From: Thelonectria olida
Taxonomy: Eukaryota; Ascomycota; Sordariomycetes; Hypocreales; Nectriaceae
Assembly (NCBI GenBank): GCA_020736575.1
Contig: JAGPYM010000018.1
Span: forward strand, 682,001 to 746,000
Reading direction: 5' to 3'
DNA: 64,000 nucleotides
The position numbers were made by a program, and so were the translations under genes. This document shows positions 46,601 to 56,708 of this stretch, piece by piece (the first letter of the stretch is position 1; the number at the start of each line of letters is the position of its first letter). The notes below the pieces were generated by a model. It saw only the letters and a list, made by a program, of their open reading frames with translations. It searched no databases and was not told the DNA's origin.

Positions 46601-48849
46601 CGTCGAAAAACCTGCAAGGACGGTCGAGGAGGCAAGCCGCCAGACCCAAACGGGGTCAAGTTTCATCGACACGCTCCCGGCCGCACGTCCACTGGCCCAT
46701 GATCCGTCGGGTCGCAGGGCTCCCAATCGATGCAGGTGAACTGTAGGCTTCTTCTCAAATTCCCGAGAACCGTCTGCCAGACACGACAGACAATTGCCGC
46801 TAGGTGGCTTGCCTTTGCTCGCGTGTCGTCCTATCCCGCCCATCGACAACGTGCTACAAACTATCACCTGGACTACTTACTTCCCAAGCTTGCAAGGGAA
46901 TGCGCCCTCGCGGTTCCAGCGAGTGGCTGGCCCTTTCTCTCTCCCTGATGAGGGAACCCGAGCAAAGGTCAGACATTTACCCGCCTCATCGCCAATCTGT
47001 TTCTCCAGACGCTTCATGTGCCCCCGTCGTGGCGGCGCCTCCAGGAACCTGGAACTGTCCATAGCCCATCCTTGCCCATCAATGCTTGCCTTCTTGTTTC
47101 CCTTGCTGGCTGTTGGCACTCCGTCTATCCCCGATGCAACACAAGAAACCATGGGAGTTAACATCAGCCCATCCAATCCAGCCTACACTTCTCCCAGCAT
47201 GTCCACGGCGCGAAACATGGCGTTAAGGGAAACCCTTGCCTGCGGGGTCACCGAGTCGTCCCTCTCTCGCCTCTATTCTGCTGTGTGGAGGACTAGCACC
47301 AGCACCAGTCAGTCGTTCCAGATCATCGCTGCACGTCAAGCGCTCTGGACTGTTGCGTATCAAGATGCGTCTGGCTTTCGCGCCGGCCGTAGCAGATCAC
47401 AGCCGCAAAGAGATCCGATCAGCGCAGCCAGTAGCTTATTACAACCAAGCATTTTGGTGCAACTGACGCCACTGCGGGACGTCCACGACCCAGAATTCTT
47501 TCCCCGTGCTCTTTTTTCTCACGTGTGTGCTGTGCGAAGTGGTACGGATACTCTGATCGATAGTGCTTCGCTATCCCTTCGGAATATACGGCGAAATTTG
47601 ACAGGACTTGCGAGAGGGTTTCGAAGTGACATTCCGGATGGAGCATGCTATATACCACCATTTTATAGCCTGACATTGCGGGAATTGACAGTTTTCGGAA
47701 TCTAGCGAGGCGGTCAAGAAACAAAAGGGAGAATGTTGGTTTCTTTGAGGGTCAATGAGTTGAGAGCCATTAAGTCGATCACTTATATGCCAAGGATTCA
47801 ACACATGATGGAAGGACGTGATGCTGTGTTACATGCGCAAATATGAGTGCACAGCTACAGCCTGTGGCCCGTCTCTGAACTCCTCGTGCAGCTACCTCTG
47901 CGACAACGTGCGTCCATTTCCATTGAACCCGGTCACAACGCCCGACTGGGCTCTCTCTCACGAGTTGGACGCTTCTTTCGGCTCTCAACGTCTCAAGCTC
48001 TTCTTGCTGGTCTCCCAACACCCGGTTCATCCGATGTAGCACTGTCAAAAGGATAACCACGAAACTCTCCGAGTTCAACTCAACAAACCCCTGTCAACAT
48101 CTCCCGCTCGTATGAAACTCTCTTTAACATTACCCCTGACCGACCCACGAAGGGTCTCTGGCCTCAAAAGAATATCCACCCGCACCCGCATCCGCACCCA
48201 AGTTTTCTAGTGCAAGCCACAACAGCGGAAAAGTGGCGCCAACTTGCAAGTCTGTAACAAAGAGACATCTCGACAAGGCCTTTTGTTTCGTTTCCGCAAG
48301 CCATGCCCCTAACGAGTTGAGGCACTTTCTGATGGACCTTTGACGTAGTATACAGTACGAATACATCAGCGAAAGAGAATCATTTGGAAATGGAGTGGAC
48401 CTCGTCAACCGGTAGTTAAGAAGAGTTTTTCTGAGTCAATTGCCCCCCTGCTCGGATTCGATCTTCTCAGACGCGGCCTCGACTCTGGAGCGTCTCCTCG
48501 ACGATCATGCGGACCTACCGTCGTCTACCCGTGATGTTAGCGCGAGACGTTGATCGACGCCGGCACACGGTCTTTCCGGGGATCACCTGCGACAGACGTT
48601 GAAAGTGCTTCATAATCAGGAGGCGGTCGTGATAGTGTGGGATGTGACTTTGAGTCTGATACACGGCAAAATCAAGCCGTTTAAGTAAAGAATATGATGC
48701 AAAGCTTCTACTTATAAAAAAATAAAAAATAAAAAAACCGGACTTTATCTCAAAGTATTGCATTCGGTTGGTCTCGCTCGGTCTCTCTTCCATCCGAGTA
48801 CAACGTCCAAAGAGACCATACCATTGGCAACGGTATACAAGTTAGGATA

Positions 48850-49860
48850 GGGTTGGTATAGAGGTGAGGTTTAAAATTGACAGTGTTACTGCTTACCTCC
48901 TCGACTGACTTGTGCCAGACTACCAACGTTGATTAGGATTCTCCCAGATAAGATTAAGTTATCTACAAGTTCCCTCCCTCTAACGGGCAGCTTAAGAATA
49001 ACAAAACTTATTGCACATAAGGCGTAGTTAACAATAACTTGGAATCGCTATCAAACTAGTATCCTCTCTTCACATATTCATTATTACAACCCCCTCGCTA
49101 ATAGCAGACTTAAGGCAAGATCAACTCGGAGGAAGATCGGTCTTCTATACTAGTACGATGCATGCTATTCTTGCTAGTCGCACTTGCTGGATCGCTCCAA
49201 CAGGAGGATATGGCAGCCATGAATCTCCTCTTGCACATGTCGGCGCCTACCTATTTGACAGTTACTGCCGCATCTTCCTTGCTATGAACCTGAACTAATT
49301 GTCTTCGCCTTGAACTTCTGCTTTTAGTAGCTCGTCTGTTTGAATTCATTTTAGGGAGTGCAACATTCCACGCCTGGACCGGGACAGATTTCAAGAAACC
49401 ATAATGCCATGCTCGCAGCCCGGTGCTAATGGATCTTTATTGTCATTTTTCGATGAGTTTAAGTGGTAAATTACTTACTTTAGTCGTGCTTATAATAGCA
49501 TTGGAGTTCTCTCTGGTTTGTCATTTCTAGTACAGTTATAATTTGATATTTTAGACTATAGTTATTTCTACTAACTTATCTATTTCTATATAAGGAGCTG
49601 AGCTTGTGGCTCCTTATAGGCCGGTGTGTGGTACAGTTCTCTTACGCGGTAAGATAACTAGCTGGATTGGTCTAGTAATGGGCGAGTTACACTATGCTAA
49701 CCCTTATATTTAAAAATTAAAATTAATTCATATTAAGGCATAAATGCTTCTAAGTACTCTGTTACAAAGCTAAACTACATATAATATATTATATTCTAAG
49801 AGGTCTTTCTAAAGATGCAGTATACTAGAGAGTGTAGCTAGGAAGGCAGGTCCTTACCCT
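48850..49860. repeat. AT-rich island with a stem-loop at 49589-49618
   Basis: Sequence is visibly richer in A+T and TA/TTA words than the flanks. A perfect 10-bp inverted repeat TATAAGGAGC/GCTCCTTATA (49589-49598 and 49609-49618, 10-nt loop) lies inside. It may be a RIP-decayed repeat, but no element ends or coding relics were recognised. Confidence 0.35.
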
Positions 49861-49982
49861 AAAACTGGTTAGAGACTGGAAATGGAAATTGGCCAACGGA
49901 TCTCACGGAAGATAGATAGTAAACAGACTTTTCAATCAATCCCTTGGTTAACTGGCAAAAAGATAAATTTTGAGTAAGCTCC

Positions 49983-49988
49983 AAAAAA
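49983..49988 (-). terminator. Pol III terminator of tRNA-Tyr
   Basis: Six A on the plus strand give a T6 run on the tRNA strand, nine bases past its 3' end. Confidence 0.7.
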
Positions 49989-49997
49989 CAAAGACGA

Positions 49998-50085
49998 TCC
50001 CCGAAACCTGGCTCGAACAGGTGACCTTTCGGTAAACGATAGGGGCAGTTACAGCCGAACGCTCTTCCAGCTGAGCTATTCGGGG
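49998..50085 (-). tRNA. tRNA-Tyr(GUA) with 15-nt intron
   Basis: On the minus strand: acceptor CCCCGAA/TTCGGGG with A73 and the C1-G72 pair typical of eukaryotic tRNA-Tyr, D-stem GCTC/GAGC, anticodon stem TTCGG/CCGAA, T-arm ACCTG TTCGAGC CAGGT. Anticodon GTA is the complement of 50050-50052; the intron is 50034-50048, right after position 37. The spliced length is 73 nt. Confidence 0.95.
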
Positions 50086-50507
50086 AAGGAATTGATGCGA
50101 TCCGGACAAGAAAGATACGTACATAATGGAACGCTCCGGGCCACAATTTCTTTTTCCGTCTCCTGTGGGACTGACAATGAAAGCGTTCGTTCAAATCGAT
50201 GCAATGTAAGGGAGGTTGCTCGGACGATTCAGTAGACGTCATTATATTCATCTTAGTTGTTGGATCTGGGTGGCCCGGTGACATCTGTGTCTCAACCTCA
50301 TCACATGGAGTATGTCATGCGCCCACGCAGGCCATCATTTTTGATCCGGAAATAGCGAGAGGGAGGGCGAAATGTTAATCCTTTCGAATTCCCCTGGATG
50401 CGTAATCAAGATAGTGCTGGTTGGTATTTGCACCGTGTTGCGAAGCCATTTCTTGAGGGAATATAGGTATCGATTATGGTAGGATTCCACGTCTTCGGCC
50501 GAGGACT
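50086..50507. other. Intergenic spacer
   Basis: Between tRNA-Tyr and the 3' end of the RO-10 gene; nothing recognised. Confidence 0.5.
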
Positions 50508-51159
50508 TCATACTTCGTCTTCAAGTTCTAGTTCTTTCTCTGCTCTTCTTACTTGTCGTTCAGCAAGTTCGACCCGGGATTCTAGGTCGGCCATGAGTGC
50601 TGAATTATTCAGGACCCCGCTCTCGTACCATGTGCGGACAATCTTCTCGCTTCGCCTTCGTAAATCGGCCATTTCAGCCGCCTGTGCGAATTGTGTAGCT
50701 TCGATAGCCTTCATTCTATCTCCTAATGCGATGAGGGCAGCGCTTTCGGCGGGATCGGGTATCGGACTGTCTTTGATCGCGGTCAAGGAGGAGAGTGTTG
50801 AGGGGAAGGAGGACGCGGCGGCGAGGACGATGGACTGAATGGCGTCGGTGGGGAGCTGTGATGGAGGATCGGAAGGGTCGGGGTTGTGAAAGAAGTCGGG
50901 ATGTGATTTATCTGGACCAATTGAGCACAAGACCATATCAAGGTGTAGCTGGAGGTGTCGTACAGATTTTCAGGAGTTCGCCATAGACGCGGATTTTAGA
51001 TATTAGGAGGGAGAATCGCTTCTCGAGGTCGTCAATCTTTTCGACAGTCGAGTAGTCCTGACCGAGAGAGGGCGAGACATTCTGGCCGTAAAGGAGATGT
51101 TCGACACGTAGGAGACGTGATTCGAGGAGGTCGAGCGTGGATAGGGTCGTTTCGTCCAT
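50508..51159 (-). CDS. ro-10: Nuclear distribution protein RO-10 / dynactin p24 subunit
   Basis: Spliced CDS complement(join(50508..50911,50964..51159)), 199 aa. The N-terminus LSTLDLLESRLLRVEHLLYGQ and VEKIDDLEKRFSLLISKIRVYGELLKIYK match the p24/dynactin-3 pattern in filamentous fungi (RO-10 of Neurospora). The protein is almost all helical, with coiled-coil stretches to the C-terminus (LESRVELAERQVRRAEKELELE). It would sit in the shoulder of dynactin and support dynein-driven nuclear movement in hyphae. The start at MDETTL is chosen by family similarity; an in-frame ATG lies 12 codons upstream. The intron uses GTACGA and CCAG and rebuilds KIYKSHPDF. Confidence 0.8.
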
Positions 51160-52335
51160 GGCACCGGCGCGGGTATCGTAGGATAGCGATGGCAAGCAGA
51201 ATTATGACGGACGAGATGATAGGGCCACGGTAAAGGCGGGCGGTACGGTTGAAAAGTGGGGGGTCAGGCAGTTTGGGGCTCCTGTTGTCAAGATCATGAA
51301 TATGGGAATTATTCGAATACGGGAGCGAGATGGGCGGAGTCGAGCGTCTGCGTTAGAGTGGTGGTGCCGTCGATGACGATGGACATGGGACCGTTTGATC
51401 CCTGCGGAGGAGGAGGCTTAACCCCCTGGAAATGCTCGTACTTGGTGCCGGCACACGAGCACTCGGTAATTGTATCTCCGGGCCTTTTCAAGCGCTGTCC
51501 TTGTGGCCGTTGACGTTTGATGTGTGACGGTTGAGATGCGGTTGCGTGGGAAGTGACCAGCCTGCGTCCCAACAAGCTTCAATTGCTAACCCGATTGCCC
51601 GTTTGTTCAGATGCGCCGACCCCAGAAAATGCCACTAGAGTTAAAGTCCAGGGCGTGTTCTGATTGGCTCCTGGGCGACCATTTTCGCCTTGATGACACA
51701 GTGTGGACAGTGTGGCTCGGCTTGCCCCGCCTCTTGACCGCTGACCACTGGCCGCTGTGACGCTGTTTTGCTGCTTGTCCCTGACCAGGCGCCCACGACT
51801 GTGTGTCCCTGACTCCCTGGAAGCCTGGGGGCCTAATTTGGAGGCTGGTGGTGACCCGCCCGGGCTGCTTGCGGCTTGGCGCCTTCCTCCCCGTTGCAGG
51901 CTGAGGTATCAAAGGAACATCGTGGCCAACCTCAGTTACTTCCTGTGCTTCCTCCTCAGGCACAGCGTCATCTCCTGACCGGCGCCCTTTGTCGCTTCTT
52001 CATCCCCTTCTCAACGACCACGGCCGCTGCCGTCGTTGCCCTGCGACAGAATATCTGGGCTTTCTCGCGACTCAGACGACTATCTGCCTGGAGCCTGTGT
52101 TGCCCGCGCCGGTCTTGTGAAGTGGCAATCAAGCACCACACTAACCACGAGCGTTGACGCCATTAGGCCGGCCTCGCTCCTCGCCTTTCCGTCGCCAGGA
52201 ACTTCTCCCTTCAATCTATCATCAACCACCACAATACCCGATCCAGAACCGCCCATTGAACCCGTTGCGCCGTTTCATACTATATCTTATCCCGATCTGC
52301 GACAACCTTCCCTGGAGCACATTGCCCACGTGCCT
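51160..52335. other. Divergent intergenic region
   Basis: Promoters of RO-10 (minus) and the transporter (plus). CT-rich before 52336. No gene recognised. Confidence 0.45.
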
Positions 52336-54160
52336 ATGACGACCTTCTCGACGATATCTGATGGAAACGCTTCACACGCAAGAAACTACGGCGCCATGTC
52401 TAGGTTAGACCCCGACGAATCAATCGCAAAGAGTCTGTCGGCGTCGCCATCCATTATACTGACCAGCTGTCTGCAGAAATCGACTCCGCGGACACAAAGA
52501 TGGCGGCCAGGGCGGCCAGGCCACCACGATTAGCAGCGTAGTAAACCTGCTCAACACGAGTATGTCCAAACACCATCAGCAGTCGCGCCTCTTTCCCTGA
52601 CGAATTCTCTATAGTTGTCGGAGCTGGTACGCTTGCCATGCCCTCGGTCATGTCGCACATGGGCATCATGCTCGGTGTCTTGATGATTTTCTGGTCCGGC
52701 ATGTGCTCCGCCTTCGGCCTCTATCTCCAATCCCGATGCGCTCGATATCTCGATCGAGGAACCGCTTCCTTCTTCGCTCTTTCGCAAATCACCTACCCAA
52801 ACGCCGCCGTCATTTTCGATGCCGCGATTGCGATTAAATGCTTTGGCGTTGGGGTTTCGTACATGATCATTGTCGGCGACCTGATGCCTGGTGTGGTTAT
52901 GGGCTTTTCCAGCGGAGCCGCCGAGATACCCTTTCTCGTTGATCGAAACTTTTGGATTACCGCATTCATGCTTTTTATTATACCCCTGAGCTTCTTGCGA
53001 CGACTTGATTCATTAAAATACACCAGTCTTGTGGCTCTTGTGTCCATCGGATACCTTATTGTTTTGGTTGTTTATCATTTCGCGGCCGACAAGCATGCCG
53101 ACCCTCGCAGCATTCGAGTCATTCAATGGGGAGGAGCTGTTGAAATGCTGAGCGCATTGCCTGTGGTGGTTTTTGCATATACATGTCACCAAAATGTTTG
53201 TGGCCTGCCTAAACCCCGAGTTTCATTCTTTGCCTTGCTGACCTATTTAGATGTTTTCTATTTTGAACGAACTCAAGGACAACTCTCCTTCGAGTGTGAT
53301 CGGTGTCGTCGGCCTCAGCATTGGCTCCGCCGCTTCTATTTATACTTTGGTCGCCATTACTGGTTACATCACATTTGGTAACGCTGTCGTTGGAAACATC
53401 GTCTCTATGTGTAAGGCACTCCTCAGCTGATCTCTCTGGCTTTCTCTAACATGTGATAGATCCTACTGGAGCCGCATCAACAATTGGAAAGGCGGCCATT
53501 GTCGTTTTGGTGACGTTTTCTGTTCCCTTACAAGTTCATCCATGCCGTGCTTCTCTCGATGCGGTGCTGAAATGGCGACCAAACCGCTCCCAGGCCGCTG
53601 TCCCAGGCCGGTCTGCCTCGCCGCTCTTAACCACAGGCCCTGTACCTCGAGGCGACCACGGAGGAGGCAGCATGTCTGACCTGCGATTTGCCATTCTGAC
53701 AACCGTTATCTTAATCTTGGCTTACATCACTGCTTTGTCTGTGACCAGCCTCGCCCGTGTGTTAGCTTTTGTTGGCAGCACTGGATCCACGTCGATTAGC
53801 TTCATTCTCCCTGGTCTCTTCTACTACAAGATTAGCGATCCGGATAGCAGCTTTCACCAGCGCTTAGTCAAGGAAGATGACGATATGGATGATGATTCGG
53901 ACTCAGACGCTGAAGAGACTGCTGCCCTTGCACAGAGCACTCACAGCATTCAGAGTGCTACGAGCATGGCAAGCGTCGCCAGTGGTATGAGCACTCACAG
54001 TACCTCGAACCAGTGGCGATGGCGGAGGAAATTCCGATGGGACCTCGAACACATCCAACACGCTCACTTACGACGTTTGTCACTTGCTCTTGCTATATAT
54101 GGAGTGGTGGTCATGACTGTGTGCTTGATCCTCAACATTGTCTTTACCATCACTCATTAG
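52336..54160 (+). CDS. AVT/SLC38-type vacuolar amino-acid transporter
   Basis: Exons 52336..52436, 52477..52559, 52615..53195, 53251..53410, 53460..54160 give 541 aa in phase. The first intron (40 nt, donor GTCGGC, CTGAC branch-like, GCAG acceptor) is uncertain, so the first 35-60 residues may be wrong. The core is clear: GQATTISSVVNLLNTIVGAGTLAMP, the AAAP-family opening, then about ten further hydrophobic segments and YTCHQN. An acidic loop (DDDMDDDSDSDAEE) and Ser/Thr-rich stretch precede the final TM helix (LALAIYGVVVMTVCLILNIVF). Such proteins move neutral or basic amino acids across the vacuolar membrane; it resembles Avt5/6/7. Substrate not readable. Confidence 0.85.
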
Positions 54161-54664
54161 ACTTCTTTTGTCATCTTATAACGGCTGCATTGGAGACGAG
54201 TAGATATGCATTGGCTACGAGACAGGTTTATGGTGGTATACAAGGCGTCTTGACAGCGAAATTTTGTATTCACTTTTACACCCAGATATGATCGGCGTTT
54301 GATTTAGACAGACATAGGTATTAGGATACGAATGATAACTTCAGTTTTTAATTGTAAATTTGAGATACTTTGCTGGGATAGCATCTTGATGTGTCTTGAC
54401 ATGCCCGAACCTGAGTCTTCCACGTGAAATATTGTACATTGCGGCCCCAATGGTTCCGCGTGAGGCAACCTAGACCGCCTTGAACAAGATCTTCGGAACC
54501 AGTCATCGATTTCTGGTACGTCCTCTTCGGAGTTCCACCAGCATCTAACCAAATCCAACGCCTTTGAATGCTTTTTGTACATATCATACAACCTCGCATG
54601 CTTGCAAAAATCGGAACCTCATCACTCGACCCTTTCGCTTCAATCGACCACATATTGTCTCCGT
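54161..54664. other. Convergent spacer
   Basis: Contains 3' UTRs of the transporter and the bS16m gene; small frames only. Confidence 0.5.
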
Positions 54665-55068
54665 TCAGTGTACCCGCACACTTTTCGTCTCCACTGTCTT
54701 GGGCTTGTCGTTCTTTTTAGGGCCAAAGTCCTTCTTGGGTAGGATGTTGACCATGGAGAGCAACCGCCAGGCCGTATCGGTTGGCTGAGCGCCCACACCG
54801 ATCCAGTACCGCGCGCGCATCATATCAAGCTTGATGTCCTTGTGGAGTCGGCCTGAGTCGTCATATGGATCGGGCTTGGGGACGGGATCGTAGGTGCCGA
54901 TGACTTCGAGAGGGCGGGAGTTGCGTGCGGTGCTGCGTGGGAATGTTAGAAAATCGTTTGCGGATAGGACTGCTGAGCTGGAAAAGCGAACCGGGCATGG
55001 GCGACGACAATGTTATACAATGGCGCGTTGCGGCGCCCGAAGCGGGCGAGGCGGATCTTGACGACCAT
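54665..55068 (-). CDS. MRPS16: Mitochondrial small-subunit ribosomal protein bS16m
   Basis: Spliced CDS complement(join(54665..54932,54992..55068)), 114 aa. It begins MVVKIRLARFGRRNAPLYNIVVAHAR, the standard S16 N-terminus, and continues RNSRPLEVIGTYDPVPKPD and YWIGVGAQPTDTAWRLL, so all core motifs are present. The C-terminal extension is Lys-rich (LPKKDFGPKKNDKPK), normal for fungal mitochondrial S16. No separate presequence is evident; the basic N-terminus may direct import. It acts in the mitochondrial 37S subunit. It shares a 376-nt promoter with the divergent NAD(P)H-hydrate epimerase. Confidence 0.93.
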
Positions 55069-55444
55069 GACGGACAATTGGAGGTTCGGAGAAGGACGAG
55101 TCGAATGCAATTGACGACCACGCAGCAAAAAGATCCCGTCGTCGTTTGAGGCGGTTGCATGAGCCGTGGGGATAATTTCGACCTTCGGGAGCGGAGCAAA
55201 GATTTAACCGCGCCAACCAATAAGAGCGGATCCAGCTGTGCTCCACCTCATACCTTCCTGGGACCGTGCCAGTTGGATGGATCCCTGACTGACAGCAGCT
55301 GCAACTGAGGTGATGTCAGTTCTACAACGACGAGCCAATAAAGGACGTCAACTTTTGCTCCTACATCATTGCCAACTCATTACAGATTCATCGACTTCTC
55401 GCCATTTCCTGACCCAATCATCAGAACGTTAACGCTCCTCGGTT
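55069..55444. promoter_or_regulatory. Bidirectional promoter between bS16m and NNR1
   Basis: 376-nt space between two divergent start codons. It holds CCAATAA-type sequence (CCAATAAGAGC near 55218 and AGCCAATAAAGG near 55332) that could be CCAAT boxes for the Hap complex, which fits the mitochondrial gene; inference. Confidence 0.4.
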
Positions 55445-56708
55445 ATGGCGATCAAGGTGATTTTCTACAACATGTAGTGATGCTCCAGTAGAGGACCAGC
55501 TGACCCGGAATCACAGACACTCGGGGCCAAGGCCGCCGCCGTTCTGGACCAAGAGCTCATGAGCACAGGGGCCTTCTCAATTGATCAGCTCATGGAGCTC
55601 GCTGGCCTCAGTGTCTCCCAGGCAGGTGAGTTATCTCATGTTCCAGGCCACCTTGAGAGTTGACGGCAGCTTATAGAATTACTAATCTGATACTTGTCAG
55701 TGTACCGGCTGCAACCTCCCGCCATGGGCACCAGAATCCTTCTGGCCTGCGGTCCTGGGAATAATGGTCAGTGCAGAAACCCCTGATCTGATAACAGTCG
55801 ACTTGCTCCAACACTCTACAGGAGGAGATGGGTTAGTGGCAGCTCGCCATCTCCGCCACTATGGCTACCAACCCTCCGTGTTCTATCCAAAGCGCAGTAA
55901 GAACGAACTATACCAGGTGAGTTGAGATTCTTGATCTTCTCCTGTTCACACCTGAATCATACCATGTGTTTTGGATTGCTCGGGATGTCCCAGTGGATGT
56001 ATTCTTTCTATGGGTGTTGGTCTGTATCGTGTATCAAGCCGTTTCCGAGGGTGTCCTGGCTGGAAGTCGGCATTCCGGTACCATTCTCCCCATTGCACTC
56101 CCTCTGAACACGTTCCCACGATAGCTCGGGTCTATATTGAAATACAGATTGTCGCTGATCATATGCGTAGCGGCTTACAAAACAATTGGAGGACCTCGAC
56201 GTCCCGTTTGTGGATGACTTTCCAGAAGCCATGAGCTCAACTGACCACGTTGTGGATGCCATTTTCGGTTCGTTATTCGTCCTCGATTCCACCGCTGGTA
56301 CTGCTCCTAACTCTCCATGTTAAGGATTTAGCTTCTCGGGCGAAGTTCGCGAACCGTTCCCTGCGGTGATCCAGGCCCTTCAGGAAACCAAGTTGCCGGT
56401 AACATCGGTAGATTCTCCCTCGTCGTGGGACATCGAAAACGGCCCTCCTCAGTCAGGTGTCGGTAGTTCCTTCATGCCTACTGCCCTTATTAGTCTCACG
56501 GCACCAAAACCTTTGGTGAAATATTTCAAAGGCCGGCATTTCGTTGGCGGACGGTACATACCCCCATCAGTTGCAAGCATTAACAATGATCTGACCTCGC
56601 CACAGTTTCGTTACACCTTCTATCGCCAAGAAGTACAATTTCGAGGTTCCCGAGTATGAAGGCATCGATCAGATTGTCGAGGTGGGACCGACAGGTCACA
56701 GACTTTGA
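55445..56708 (+). CDS. NNR1: NAD(P)H-hydrate epimerase (YjeF N-domain)
   Basis: Spliced CDS join(55445..55456,55517..55625,55701..55766,55822..55916,56171..56267,56325..56553,56606..56708), 236 aa, phases all fit. The first exon is 12 nt (MAIK). Motifs: DQELMSTGAFSIDQLMELAGLSVSQ, GPGNNGGDGLVAARHL (phosphate-binding loop), DAIFGFSFSGEVREPF, VTSVDSPSSWDIE and ISLTAPKP. The enzyme epimerises the R-hydrate of damaged NADH or NADPH so that the dehydratase can repair it. Length matches yeast and human homologues. The fourth intron is long (254 nt) and the rest are short. No mitochondrial presequence seen. Confidence 0.92.

Larger units (their letters stand above)
43622..49997. other. 6.4-kb gene-poor block upstream of SHO1
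   Basis: Holds the SHO1 leader and promoter. It contains simple repeats: (GTT)5 at 44239-44253, (GGAT) units at 44776-44793, (GATT) units at 44829-44846, an 11-base A run at 45928-45938 and TCG triplets near 45950. Open frames up to 303 codons (46794-47705, plus) exist but have no family features, no introns, and compete with frames on the other strand, so I do not call genes. Long regulatory DNA or a non-coding transcript is possible. Confidence 0.45.

Noticed and set aside
46794..47705. 303-codon open frame on the plus strand
   Set aside because: No domain, signal, intron or start context; overlapping frames on the other strand are also long, which suggests base composition rather than coding.
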